Assembly (NCBI GenBank): GCA_021432635.1
Contig: MU270029.1
Span: forward strand, 1,166,995 to 1,230,994
DNA from: Thozetella sp. PMI_491
Lineage: Eukaryota; Ascomycota; Sordariomycetes; Chaetosphaeriales; Chaetosphaeriaceae
Length of the DNA stretch: 64,000 bases
Direction: 5' to 3'
The translations under genes were made by a program, and so were the position numbers. The notes under the pieces were generated by a model. The model was not told where the DNA came from. It was given only the letters and a program-made list of their open reading frames with translations, and ran no database searches. Position 1 is the stretch's first letter. Every line of letters starts with the position of its first letter. Shown here piece after piece: positions 1-9,921 of this stretch.

Positions 1-2763
1 ATCCTTCGCGTCTGGGTCAACCCGGCCGGTATCAAGCAGCTGCTTCACCACCGCCTCATGCCCTCCCCCGGAAGCATGTGAAAGCGCTGTCCTGCCAAAT
101 ACACCGTCCTCTGCGTTAACGTCGGCACCCATTTCGAGTAGCCGCTGTACGATGACATCGAGCCCCTCCAGTGATGCTATCATGAGGCCTGTGAAATCGG
201 CAGGAATTCCTTCGCCCGGAAATCTCGCTTTCCAGAAAATTTCGAACCAAGCTGACCAGCTATTAGAATCCGGATCACATAGTATTAAGATAGAAGCTAC
301 TATGGTAGTACTATCGTTAATAGAGCCCTTCCGAACATGAGAGCTCCAATATCTAGCGGAATAATCGAGGAGCGTATATCTATCGATGCTTTGGTCTGCT
401 TCTCCCGTTGCACTCGGCAGAGGATCACCAGCATTGAAAACATCAAGATAGGCTATACAGACCTCTGAAAGGACTGTATGCGCATCAATGGTTGTAATAG
501 AACCATGCCAGCATAGTTGTGACTGAAGAGTTGTAGGAGCCGATAAATCTGCAAGAAGAAACTCTCGGGCGGTCTGATGAAGAAAATAAACCTTGCTGTG
601 GTAGACCGAAACAAACAATCCACATGAAGATCGGAGTCGTTGTTTGAAGTCGTCCTCTTCCTCTAGGTCGAGGCTGCCCGTACGGTCTATGTTTACCGCA
701 ATGTTCATTTCAGAGAGGGTTAGCGGCCGTTCTGCCGCTAAAATAATGCTCAAGACTTTTCGAACCATCAGGGGGTCCTTTGACTTAATGAGAATCTGGT
801 CATAGGCTTGGTGGACATTATGCGGAAGTCTTATCGCGGACTCGATGCCCTTTGGTGTCCTTTTGAAGACATCCGTTTTTAAGAGGTCGAACACCAGGTA
901 TACCCATAGATATGTGCGGTGCTGACTTTCAGAAAGCACCCTGGTAAGGTGGCTCTTCACTTGCGCTGAAAGCTTCTTTTCTCTCGCTAACTGGTCGACC
1001 TGATACTCGATAACGAGGTCCACTTCATGACTGATAGTATCTGATGCTTCTTCTCCTTCTCCTGGTATGCGAATGTAGGGAAAGGAGCCTAGTAAGTCCT
1101 GAAACCGGGATACAACCTGCTCATATGGCCGGCTCGTTAGAAGATACCTCAGCTTGCTATATCTCAACTGACTGTCACGGAATTGGCGTTTAATATTCCG
1201 GATCAGGTATTCAAGTTCAGAATACTTGCACTCGTCTAGCGCATCAAGAACTATGATGACGAGTCCGGCGTGAGGATCTTGCACTGCATTTTCGAGGATA
1301 GTCCAGAGTGAGCTAGTTGAGTTACTTAGATTTTGTCCGTCTTTATTGTATTGCTCCCTGGCATGCTTGATGAGGGATGGCTTCTGGGAAAGGAGCTGAT
1401 GGAGTAGAGCGCAGAGTGCCTGGCGAACTGTGTTCTGGTCTTGTTCTTTGAAGAAAAAGTAACAGATGGTTGACGATCGTGGCAATTCGTGGTCTATCAG
1501 GAACTTAGCCAAGACTGATTTTCCACAGCCAGGGTCCGCCGAGACCAGCAGTGGTCCAGACTCCTGTTTCAACCATCTCTGGAAGTGATCATGGCTGAGA
1601 AACCACTGGCATGTGCCCCCTATTCGGTCTTCCACGCGGTCTTTGTACCATTCGTATGTGGCACCCTCGCTCCCGGTTGTGAGGCGGAACTGCTGGTGAC
1701 ATTCTTTGTCTTTGTCGGACAGTTTCTCTTTTGCAAGATCTTTCTGAATACTGTCTAGCTCCTTGCTCAGCCAATTGCGCAGATTGCCAATGGACTGAAT
1801 TTCGTCTTGCGACTTCCCAAACCGTTTCGGAAGGTCTTCGAGGCGATTTGAAACGCTGCTGCTGCCGTCCTTACCCATCCCTCTTGTCATATCCTGGAAG
1901 AGTCTATCCCCACATGCGACAATATCATATACCCTCTCAGGTTCGGAAACTGCAGTTGTCGCCGGCGATGCACCTATATCCTCTTCCGTCCTGTCTTTGT
2001 TGCCTTTTGACTCTAGTTTCTCCTGCATGTACACCATACAGAGTCCATAGCAAAGAGAGAGGCCATGGGACAAGTCTATCACCATCTCATCTTTGCGCGT
2101 AAGCGGTCCAGAGGTGCCCTTGTACAGCAAGGGGTGTGCAAACTTGTTGTACAGGCTCTCTATGATGGTCGTGAGTTGTATTTCAAACATCACGCCGCAA
2201 AATTGGGAAAGGGCCCCATCCTTCTCGTTTGGCAGGCTAACCCGATAGTTCCAAGTTTGGTAGGCACCGAACCAGGTTTCCCAGGATTGGCCCACTTTGC
2301 GGTCAGGGGAGAAAAAAGCCGGCGTCTTCTCTTGATAAAACATCTCTTGAATGAATCGTTTGACCTTCTCCAAATCGCTTGGAAAGTCCAACACAATCCT
2401 TATCCCGACAAGATCGTGCATTTCCCGGAATATAGCACCAAAGCTCTCGTACTGCCCTTGTTCGTTTTGTTTGCGTCTAATCAGTGATTTGTCGACGGAT
2501 TCTTTAGTCTTGGTTCTGCCCTCGACTCGGCAAGTAATGCCTCTCTGCTCGAGACTGTTTTCGCAAAGCATCTTCAAGCTGTTCATCATTTCGTCGTATT
2601 CATCACGTAAACCAGGCCATACATGGTGAACGAATTCGTGGTGGAGATTCTCGCTAGAACTTGCAGTCTTACGCTTCAGCTTCAGCTGTTGGACTTTATC
2701 CTGTAGTGTCCGATTCGGAATACCGCCATCGGCCAGGATGAGAGCTGGAGAATTGGAATCCAT
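1..2763 (-). CDS. NLR-like protein: RelA/SpoT-like domain + NACHT + ankyrin repeats (3' end outside window)
   Basis: One uninterrupted minus-strand reading frame runs from the ATG at 2763 to the window edge (920 codons, no stop). Residues about 70-215 show the RelA/SpoT nucleotidyltransferase signature: GRTKTKESVDKS (R83, K85, S89), HDLVGIRIV (D117, R122) and FEIQLTT (E194, Q196) followed by an SLYNKFAHPLLYK helix. Residues about 400-550 are a NACHT NTPase, with P-loop DPGCGKSVLAK (410-420) and Walker B VIIVLDALDEC near 505. The last visible 60 residues are an ankyrin repeat (LEMGADVNAEDGVFGRTALSH and on). This is a STAND receptor layout: effector-like head, NTPase switch, repeat sensor. RelA/SpoT domains make or modify (p)ppGpp-like nucleotides or, in toxin forms, pyrophosphorylate nucleic acid; its activity here is inferred only. 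The usual GYxxxH histidine is replaced by N172 (AYQTWNYRV), so the head may be inactive or altered. No introns seen. Domain calls are confident, function is not. Confidence 0.88.
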   Translation of the reverse strand, partial: MDSNSPALILADGGIPNRTLQDKVQQLKLKRKTASSSENLHHEFVHHVWPGLRDEYDEMMNSLKMLCENSLEQRGITCRVEGRTKTKESVDKSLIRRKQNEQGQYESFGAIFREMHDLVGIRIVLDFPSDLEKVKRFIQEMFYQEKTPAFFSPDRKVGQSWETWFGAYQTWNYRVSLPNEKDGALSQFCGVMFEIQLTTIIESLYNKFAHPLLYKGTSGPLTRKDEMVIDLSHGLSLCYGLCMVYMQEKLESKGNKDRTEEDIGASPATTAVSEPERVYDIVACGDRLFQDMTRGMGKDGSSSVSNRLEDLPKRFGKSQDEIQSIGNLRNWLSKELDSIQKDLAKEKLSDKDKECHQQFRLTTGSEGATYEWYKDRVEDRIGGTCQWFLSHDHFQRWLKQESGPLLVSADPGCGKSVLAKFLIDHELPRSSTICYFFFKEQDQNTVRQALCALLHQLLSQKPSLIKHAREQYNKDGQNLSNSTSSLWTILENAVQDPHAGLVIIVLDALDECKYSELEYLIRNIKRQFRDSQLRYSKLRYLLTSRPYEQVVSRFQDLLGSFPYIRIPGEGEEASDTISHEVDLVIEYQVDQLAREKKLSAQVKSHLTRVLSESQHRTYLWVYLVFDLLKTDVFKRTPKGIESAIRLPHNVHQAYDQILIKSKDPLMVRKVLSIILAAERPLTLSEMNIAVNIDRTGSLDLEEEDDFKQRLRSSCGLFVSVYHSKVYFLHQTAREFLLADLSAPTTLQSQLCWHGSITTIDAHTVLSEVCIAYLDVFNAGDPLPSATGEADQSIDRYTLLDYSARYWSSHVRKGSINDSTTIVASILILCDPDSNSWSAWFEIFWKARFPGEGIPADFTGLMIASLEGLDVIVQRLLEMGADVNAEDGVFGRTALSHASGGGHEAVVKQLLDTGRVDPDAKD

Positions 2764-3780
2764 TGTAGGATACCGTGCGGATATGCCGGGTTCAATGGCT
2801 GGGGATCGAACAACTACTCATATGTGTCGGGAAATATCAAGAAGCGGACAGTGTAGTGACACAAATTATAGGGGCTATCATAATAGGCGCTTTGACTTGA
2901 GGACGATGATCTAGCAGTGTGGGCGAGGAGTCAGGTAAGCATGTCAGAGGGGGGAGGACACCAAGACAAAAATTGTAGGTGTAGAAAGTCGAGCAGGGAT
3001 CAGTCAGGCTGGGGCAGCCCACGGAAAGCCTACATATGCATGTGGGCCCTCATTACTGGCTAAGCGGGGCAAAAGCAGGGCAGTGCTATGATCCTTTGTC
3101 TTGTTCCTATTGGTAGCCATGCGGTGGAACCAATTGATGATACACTCCATAAATGAAATTTTGGGGGTTTTTTTATGCAGCCATTAAATTTTTTGTTGCA
3201 CGTGCCCTGCGCAAGCCTGCATGGCCGAATGCCCAATCTTCTGCAGCTGAAGGCGGAGAACCTGCAGTGCCTGGCTGATGTACAAGTATATGGCTTGTAC
3301 ACATCATTGAAGTCGTCTCTCTTACAGGAAGGCACCTTACATGGAGGCTCTGCTATCTAAGCCCATTTGCAGCAAGATAATTAAAACCTCTTGAGACTAA
3401 TAAGTGATGCATCAGCCGTAGGCCGAGTCGCAAGGCTCGGAAGTCCTGAGTGATACGTAAATCAGGTTGGCAATGTCCCCAAGCCAATTTTTAATACTTT
3501 TCCTTCGCTTTATTCAAAGGCTCTCTAAATATGACGTGTGAAAGCCGGTGTATAACGATTTTGTTGAGGTTTGCTGCCAAACTAACCCTTGCACAGCTGG
3601 CTAAGTCAAGTATTTGGAAAGCGGACCTGGAAATGCTAGTACGATTGCTATATTAGAGTACTCCTAGAACGGACGATCATCGCCCCACCCTCTTACGGTT
3701 GCCGAAGACGACTTAGCCAAGTTGATTAATCTCACTTCTACTACTTCTAACTGGGGTTATTCATAGAGAACATCCGACCT
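2764..3780. other. intergenic, upstream of the NLR gene
   Basis: About 1 kb between the divergent NLR gene and the CorA-like pseudogene. Short open frames on both strands have no recognisable content. The stretch around 3360-3660 is AT-rich. No RNA gene or clear promoter element was seen. Confidence 0.5.
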
Positions 3781-4990
3781 CGCTTGATCAGTATCGGCGA
3801 GACACTAGATGTGGACCCAGTCTTCTTCGCCGGCCATGTCACCACACACTTTCAAGATATAGAGAAAGCACCGCCTCCCCCATTTCTTGCACTGTTTCCA
3901 TCCCAACTTGCCGAAAGGGGCTATCTTCATATTCAATACCAGCATTTGGTAGACATAGGAAGCACAGACCCATTCAAAAGCTCTACATGTGTTCTGAAAA
4001 CGGGCTCAAATATTGCCCGCAACGTACGCCAGCTACCTCGTCTGTCAGAACGCCGGCTTGCTCTCGCCCCGGGGTGCTGTTCTGTTCTAGTAAAAGAATC
4101 AATAATTCATTGATTTGTAGGTGCCACATCACGATTCATACATCGCCTCGATCACGTCTCTAACATGTAAAGGCATGATCCACGTAGACTTGTCTGTGAA
4201 GACGATTATCAAAACGTTGAAATCAGGCGTTGTCATTGCGTACCTCAGTAAGAAGCTACACGGAGGATCGGAGTTTTTCAAGGGTCGACGTCTTTCGCAT
4301 CCTTTGGAGCTCCCACGAAAGATCACTCTTGGGATAAGGAGTCGCTACTCAGCAGCTTGATCCACTGCTTCACCTGGCTTCACATCCTCACAGCCTAGCA
4401 TCTTAAGTCTTAGCTACTTCCCGATACGCCTCCTACTAGCTGAGTGAATCCTCTAAACATATGTGAAGAGCCGCTATTTCAAATATTAAGAATACTCTCT
4501 GCATGATATCGAGCATCAGCTAAACAATAGGACCTTGTCGACCTCCACTCGGACCGTACGAAGCAAACACAACCTGAGAAATCTCACCGAATTCATCAAC
4601 TATTGGTTGCAGCAAGAAGCCGAAAAACAACACTGGGGGCATGGTACTGAAGGACATCGACTGTCTATTTACACAAAGAGAGCAGTATGGCCGGTCGTTC
4701 GAGCAGATGGTACCGGTAGCGACATGGATGGTGCAGCTACTCGACTCGCGGCATTCGATACTTGAGGCGTCCAATATCAACCGGCTGGCTTATATCGCGT
4801 CGGTGTTTGTACCGCTGTCTTGGGTTTCTTGTCGTTTTAGCATTTTTGATAACTACTCTCCCGGCAAGAGCGCTTCTGGGTATATTTTGCTGTGACTCTG
4901 CCAATACTACTACCAGTCTTGTTTTTATCTGTTATTCAATGGGGTCAACTAGAGGGAAAGCTCAAAGGATTGTGGAAATTTCCAAGTTGC
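3781..4990 (+). pseudogene. decayed fungal CorA-like membrane protein gene
   Basis: Three frames carry pieces of one protein. From 3784, ISIGETLDVDPVFFAGHV and LPRLSERRLALAPGCCSVL resemble the N-terminal half of a fungal CorA-like family. From 4641 (frame 3), the text passes through SILEASNINRLAYIASVFVP LSWVS, the first transmembrane region of CorA-like proteins. At about 4862-4876 the frame shifts by one base, and FWVYFAVTLPILLPVLFLSV continues in frame 2 as the second membrane segment. A TGA at 4575-4577 also interrupts frame 3. Family members end with two transmembrane helices and probably act at a membrane; ion transport is not demonstrated for the fungal versions. An intact relative lies at 40064-41880. 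Introns could explain some of the early frame changes but not the shift between the two membrane segments. Confidence 0.6.
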
Positions 4991-6418
4991 AGACAAGGAG
5001 TCAAAAGACTCCGGTTGGGCTAGCGTTGGTATATAACATACTTACCATGCTGGTTAGCATTTTCCGCTCTTATCAACAAAGCATGTCTTTTTGAGGTTAT
5101 TGAGTATACACAGGAGCCATGCAACAGTGAAAGCCCCGCCGCTATGCCGAAGTAAGATCTTGGTGAGAAATCGTGTACTGAGTCTCGTCTATCATGGAAA
5201 GGTTATAACAGGCACACCTTCCGAATCAAAGCTCTTACCTCCGGAATGGTCATCACAGGCACTGATGAAGTCAAGGCAACGAGCTCCCTAAATCCGGTGG
5301 CCTTAACTAAGTTTATCCGGATTAAAATATGGCTGGAATTTGTAGAGCAGGGCTAGTAAGCGGGAAGTGCCGGCGACACATCTATGGCTGCCCTTCTGTT
5401 AAGTATTGCGCATTAGTTGTCAAGGTTGGGCCTGAAATCGAGTAAATTATCACAATAGGGGAATATCGTAGTCTACAGAGTCTATTACATAGCAGATATT
5501 AGCAAGGCTTATGTTGTGCGGTTTGTCTCGGTTTTGGCACGGTTCATATTGAAAATACCTTTCGTTTTGGAAACGGTGGTTCTTGACTTCAAGAGAATGA
5601 CTGAGCTACCTGAGATATCCTGGAGATATTTACTAGGCCTGCCGTCTTGGGGATATGGCCCGTGAGTGTTAGAACTATATGTATGAAGTGTGGTATGTAA
5701 GTATAGGCATATACAAGTAGCCGTGACAATTGCTGTCACTGTAAGACATCTGAACAGAGCACCTACGATACCCTATTCTATATGTATTGTTTATCTATCT
5801 TCTAAGTGTAGGGCTTGGCGTTTGTGTCGGTTGCATTTGAGCATATTTGCTAATTATAACTATGCCTGTATAGATTCCGAAGGTACTCCCCCCGTGCAAA
5901 GATAATCTTGGGCGATTTCGAATATTACAGCACTATAGTAACATCCAGCAAGAGTAGCGGTTGAGATCTGATGGCACTGGGCCTCACACGAATCTGTATT
6001 TTACATTACCATAGCCTCTGAAAAAGCACTCTCCTTGTCTTACAAAGTAACTCCTACCGCTCAGCGCCAAGCCACAGTGGCCTCTGCACAAAAAGTACAG
6101 GAACCCCATAAAAGCGGACACCGATTTCAAGACCCCATCCTCTCTTGTTAACTTAGTGGGGGTGGAGGTTTTGTGGGACACCAGGCAATCCATGATAAGC
6201 TAACGGCTACGGGATCATACCGAGGCCCCACCTTATGACAATGACCTCGAGTGGACTGGAAGTCAAGCCAGTCTTTTGGCCGTACGGCCGCAAACCGGGC
6301 GCTGATCTAATTGAGCACATGTTTTGTCAATTTACATATCTTATTCTCCTCTTGAGTTACTTCTCGCTATACCTACCTCTCCCCATAGCCTTTCTCCCAT
6401 CCCTTATCGCTTCCCAAA
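4991..6418. other. intergenic, no gene seen
   Basis: About 1.4 kb with only short open frames lacking recognisable motifs. The last 200 bases precede the cyclase gene; the pyrimidine-rich run at about 6335-6405 is consistent with a fungal promoter or 5' UTR. Confidence 0.5.
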
Positions 6419-7498
6419 ATGCCAAAAGCACAGCATCAAAAGCGTAAACCACGGGTAGAAGTGTATGCTCAATCAGCCCAATCGACTAATAAAAGTGCAA
6501 CATTTCAGAATGGCATTTGCCTTACATCTCTGAACGGGCCTCCCAGGCCAAGCTTCAAAGACCTGCCTTTAAAGCCAGAAGACCCCAAAGCATCCGCATG
6601 GGGGCTATGGGGACCAACCGACGAGCTGGGGACATTGAACCTCTTGACCCCTGAAGTCGTCCGAGCAGCGGCTACAGAGATCCAAGATGGGCAAGCTTTG
6701 CCTCTCAACCTGCCGCTGGATTCCCCGGTGCTGCCCATGAATCCTCGCAGGAAGCCATGCTCCCACAACATCATCGCCAAGGGATATGCCAACGACGATG
6801 AGATCGTCATGAACACCCAGGGATCGAGCCACTGGGACGGCCTGCGTCACTACCCTTACCAAAACTGCGACCCTCCGAAGTTCTATAACGGAGTCTCACA
6901 GGACGATATTTCCGGCGAGGCTGCCAACGAGAAGATCGGGATCCAGAATGCGGCCCGGCGAGGCATCGCTGGACGCGGGGTGCTTCTGGATTGGCGGTCG
7001 TGGGCTCTGCGGCAAGGGATCGAGTATTCACCCTTCGAGGCGCACCCAATTCCTTTGTCAGAGCTTAAGGCCGTCGCCAAGGAGCAGGGAGTAGACTTCC
7101 ATCCCGGCGATATTCTGCTGGTTCGATCCGGCTGGATAGATGAATATAATAAGCTGAGCATCGCCCAGAAAACGGACTTGGCACATCGGGAGGTGCGTTC
7201 ATTTGTCGGGGTAGAGGATAGCCGCGAGATGTTAGAGTGGCACTGGGACATGCAATTTGCCGCTGTCGCTGGCGACACCAACGCGTACGAGGCTTGGCCG
7301 CCGAGTAGGTCATGGGAGGTGTCGTGTCACGAGGTGTTTCTGAGCGGTTGGGGCATGCCGATTGGCGAGCTATGGGACTTGGAGGCACTGTCCGAGAAGT
7401 GCAAGGAACTAAAGAGGTGGTCCTTCTTTTTGACTAGCTGTCCATTGAACATCCCGAAGGGTGTTGCGAGTCCGCCAAATGCCATGGCAATCTTTTAA
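6419..7498 (+). CDS. cyclase family / kynurenine-formamidase-like hydrolase
   Basis: A 359-codon frame encodes a protein of the cyclase family (PF04199, which includes kynurenine formamidases and metal-dependent isatin-type hydrolases). The fungal branch is recognisable from WGLWGPTDELGTLNLLTPE near the start, the modified metal motif QGSSHWDGLRHY (the bacterial form is HxGTHxD), and GDILLVRSGW and FAAVAGDTNAYEAWPP later. Length fits fungal members (about 330-360 aa). The first 30 or so residues are unusual and basic. A 54-nt intron at 6455-6508 (GTAGAA to TTTCAG, with CGACTAAT as branch) would remove 18 residues in frame, so the true product may be 341 aa. The substrate is unknown. It sits 137 bp tail-to-tail with the AtuA-DUF4387 gene, suggesting a shared degradative role, but that is inference. 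Confidence 0.85.
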   Translation: MPKAQHQKRKPRVEVYAQSAQSTNKSATFQNGICLTSLNGPPRPSFKDLPLKPEDPKASAWGLWGPTDELGTLNLLTPEVVRAAATEIQDGQALPLNLPLDSPVLPMNPRRKPCSHNIIAKGYANDDEIVMNTQGSSHWDGLRHYPYQNCDPPKFYNGVSQDDISGEAANEKIGIQNAARRGIAGRGVLLDWRSWALRQGIEYSPFEAHPIPLSELKAVAKEQGVDFHPGDILLVRSGWIDEYNKLSIAQKTDLAHREVRSFVGVEDSREMLEWHWDMQFAAVAGDTNAYEAWPPSRSWEVSCHEVFLSGWGMPIGELWDLEALSEKCKELKRWSFFLTSCPLNIPKGVASPPNAMAIF

Positions 7499-7635
7499 AG
7501 AACAAGCATTAATGCTCTAAGCGGAAGACAGCTCTATGGTAGGGACGCGGGGCAGTGGGAGGTAAACATGTAGTCTCTAGGGTTTTATAACAATGCTATG
7601 ATTTCTCTATGTATCTATCATCCGAGTCCACATCA

Positions 7636-9511
7636 TTACTCAATAGCTGGGACTCTCAATGTGAGAAGGGGTGCATGCTGCTGTGTACCCAAAGTGTCTC
7701 GCTCTCCTACACTTCCCTGGTCCCACTGGCGCTTCAGGGTGCACTTCCAAGCAAAAGCGGGATCAAAGTACATGTTCGTGATGATATCGTCATCTGTAGC
7801 CCGATATAACCGCTTGATGACATCGTTGGTAAGCAGATTGGCTTCCTTGACTCGGTGGTAGGACGCCTCGTTGTCAAACATGATGTCGAGCGTCAGCTCG
7901 AACGGGCCGCTGTTCTTTGACCTAACAACCTTTGCAATATCCATCATGGCCACTTCACCGGGCGAGGCTTGTTTCTCTGGGATTACTAGAGGCTTCTCGG
8001 TGTCAAACGAGCTGTGTTGCTCTGCGGTGAGGTGCTCTTGCTCCGTTGCCGCTGGTTGCGAGCTCGAGACATCCTTGATGGTTATTGGGAACAGGGTTGT
8101 CTCCTCTCCTGCCTCCAGGTCAATCAAATGGTAGACACTGAACTTGAAGACCTCTCCGGCATCCTGCTCCTGAGGGCTTAGCGGCGATGCGAAGTTGCCA
8201 GTCGTGGCCAATTGGCCCTCATATGGAAAGTGGAGGATCGATGTCCGAACGTTGTTTGCGATAGCAAACGACAGGCTCTTGGTAGGCGCCACTACTTCTC
8301 CCAGAACGGCAACCTCGTAAGGTGTATTCTGGGGGTATCCTAGGTTCGGCTCCAACGGTCCCATGACGGCATTGTGCCCGTATACATGGTAGATGAGGCG
8401 GCAGTTGGGGCTCTGGTCCAGCTCAGGGAACAGCTTTTGGATGTATTGTCGGACCTTTTCCAAGAAGTCGTCGATCTGCGAAATGAGAATAGGATCCCGA
8501 ATCCCACCGATGAAGATGGTGCGGTGGCCTAGGCGTTCAACTCCCTCCAGTTTGACCTGGTATACCGGAGTGGGCACGAAGCGGGCCCCCGAGACGCGCA
8601 CTGTCCTACCATCCTCCAGTGCCTCATACCGAGCAGTGTCCAGGTGGAGGACCCCGCCAGGACCAGGGAGTCGGTCCGGCCTAGTCTTCTCGTACAAGGT
8701 GTGCGCAGCTACCGAGACGGGCGTGCACTTTTCAAGAGGCGAGAGTGGAGTCAACTCAAACGAGGACTTCCTCATCCGAGCAATCATCGAGCGGCCCTTG
8801 GGGACGGCGCAGATTCCTCCACATTCCAGGATCTTGCCCATGTGCCAGGCCACCCCGGGGTCTACCCCCTTCAACAGGCAGAAGGCCGCGAAAGGTGCAG
8901 GGTCATATGACCGCCCGCCAATGACGATGTCAGGGTCCTGCTTCAGCGCCTCCATAAAGCTAGGATATGTTCCATTAGCCCGAGCTCCGAGATGCGCCAC
9001 TAGTGGTCTGACTGCAGACTTACGGCTCGGCTCCCATCTGACCGACAATCTTGACCGCGGTGTCTACATCCTCAACCTTCAGGGGAGGTACTGGCCCACA
9101 GGGGCTGCACTTCCCATTGGTGATCCTTGCCTTGATCATGGGGCGATTCAAGTTGTTGGTAATAGTGGCCACCTTAAAGGTGTACCCCTTCTGCTCGGCA
9201 ATCTCCTCGACGAATGACAGCATCTCGGCGACGTGGCTGTTGCTGCCGTCACCGCCCGCTGAGCCGATGAGAACCTTGATTTTCTTATGGAAGCAAGCCT
9301 CGAGCATGCTCGAAAGATCGCGGATGTAGGACTCCCGGGAACATGTCATCTTGTTCATGCCGAGCTTGTAGGGACCAGCGTCAGTCGAGCCGCTGTCGAC
9401 GATGATGGCGGTAGGCTTGTAGTGCTCGACCCCGTACCAGAAGTGGTCCTGGCGGTAGCCATAGCCAAGCATGGCATTGGGGGTGATTATGGTAAAGTCC
9501 GGTTCAGCCAT
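7636..9511 (-). CDS. AtuA family (DUF1446)-DUF4387 fusion protein
   Basis: Two exons (9511-9024 and 8959-7636) joined across a 64-nt intron (GTAAGT to TCCTAG, branch GGCTAAT) give 603 aa. Without the intron the reading frame breaks at 9021. The N-terminal 440 residues match the acyclic terpene utilisation AtuA family (PF07287): start MAEPDFTIITPNAMLGYGYR, then VLIGSAGGDGSNSHV and PDIVIGGRSYDPAPFA across the splice junction. The C-terminal 100 residues (MMDIAKVVRSKNSGPFELTL through TNMYFDPAFAWKCTL) match DUF4387 (PF14330). In bacteria AtuA acts in citronellol/geraniol breakdown, and the two domains are often separate neighbouring genes. The biochemical reaction of the fungal fusion is not established. 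It is divergent with the MFS gene (410 bp between starts). Confidence 0.88.
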
Positions 9512-9921
9512 TTTGGTGGTACAGAAAAAGATGCAGGTGCTTAGTGTGCTAGGGTGGTGTGGTACATGCAGAAGAGAAGGCAGAGTAACTTCCTTTTATT
9601 GTTTGCTTGGCAGGAGCTTTTGGGGATGCCCCCGCGTTGCTCTAGACAAAATATTGACAAAGTGCCGGTGTTGGCCGAGTGTCGGACAAAGCGCGTCATT
9701 ACTGTGCTCGGGGTGATACCGAGCACTCTCCACCGCCCCCGCATGCATCCCACGCATAGGGTCACTGGTCAATTTCCGGGGCCCCAGAGTCCCTCTCGGT
9801 CGGTGCTCCAGGTTGGCCATGGCATAAAAAGGTGGTCGGTTTGCGCCCGATGTGCTCGAGAACCCATGGCTTCACTTTTTTACCCTCCACTCTGACACCA
9901 GTTCCGCTGCGACCGTGCAAG
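9512..9921. promoter_or_regulatory. divergent promoter between AtuA-DUF4387 and MFS genes
   Basis: This 410-bp stretch separates the two start codons. It holds a TATA-like CATAAAAAGG at 9822-9831 oriented toward the MFS gene, and GC-rich palindromes (9675-9685 and 9704-9726) of the kind bound by Zn2Cys6 regulators. Shared control of the two genes is inferred from the layout. Confidence 0.55.
9704..9726. promoter_or_regulatory. perfect palindrome with CGG-N7-CCG core, candidate zinc-cluster operator
   Basis: GTGCTCGG, seven bases, then CCGAGCAC: two perfect 8-base arms. A CGG triplet facing a CCG triplet across a fixed spacer is the standard half-site layout for dimeric Zn2Cys6 proteins. A smaller CCGA-GTG-TCGG palindrome lies 18 bp to the left (9675-9685). 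Confidence 0.45.

Noticed and set aside
8960-9048. Apparent frameshift splitting the AtuA-like protein in two
   Set aside because: A 64-nt intron with good donor, branch and acceptor joins the parts exactly at the expected conserved sequence.
8393-9217. 274-codon plus-strand open frame
   Set aside because: Antisense shadow of the AtuA-DUF4387 gene, with no family resemblance of its own.
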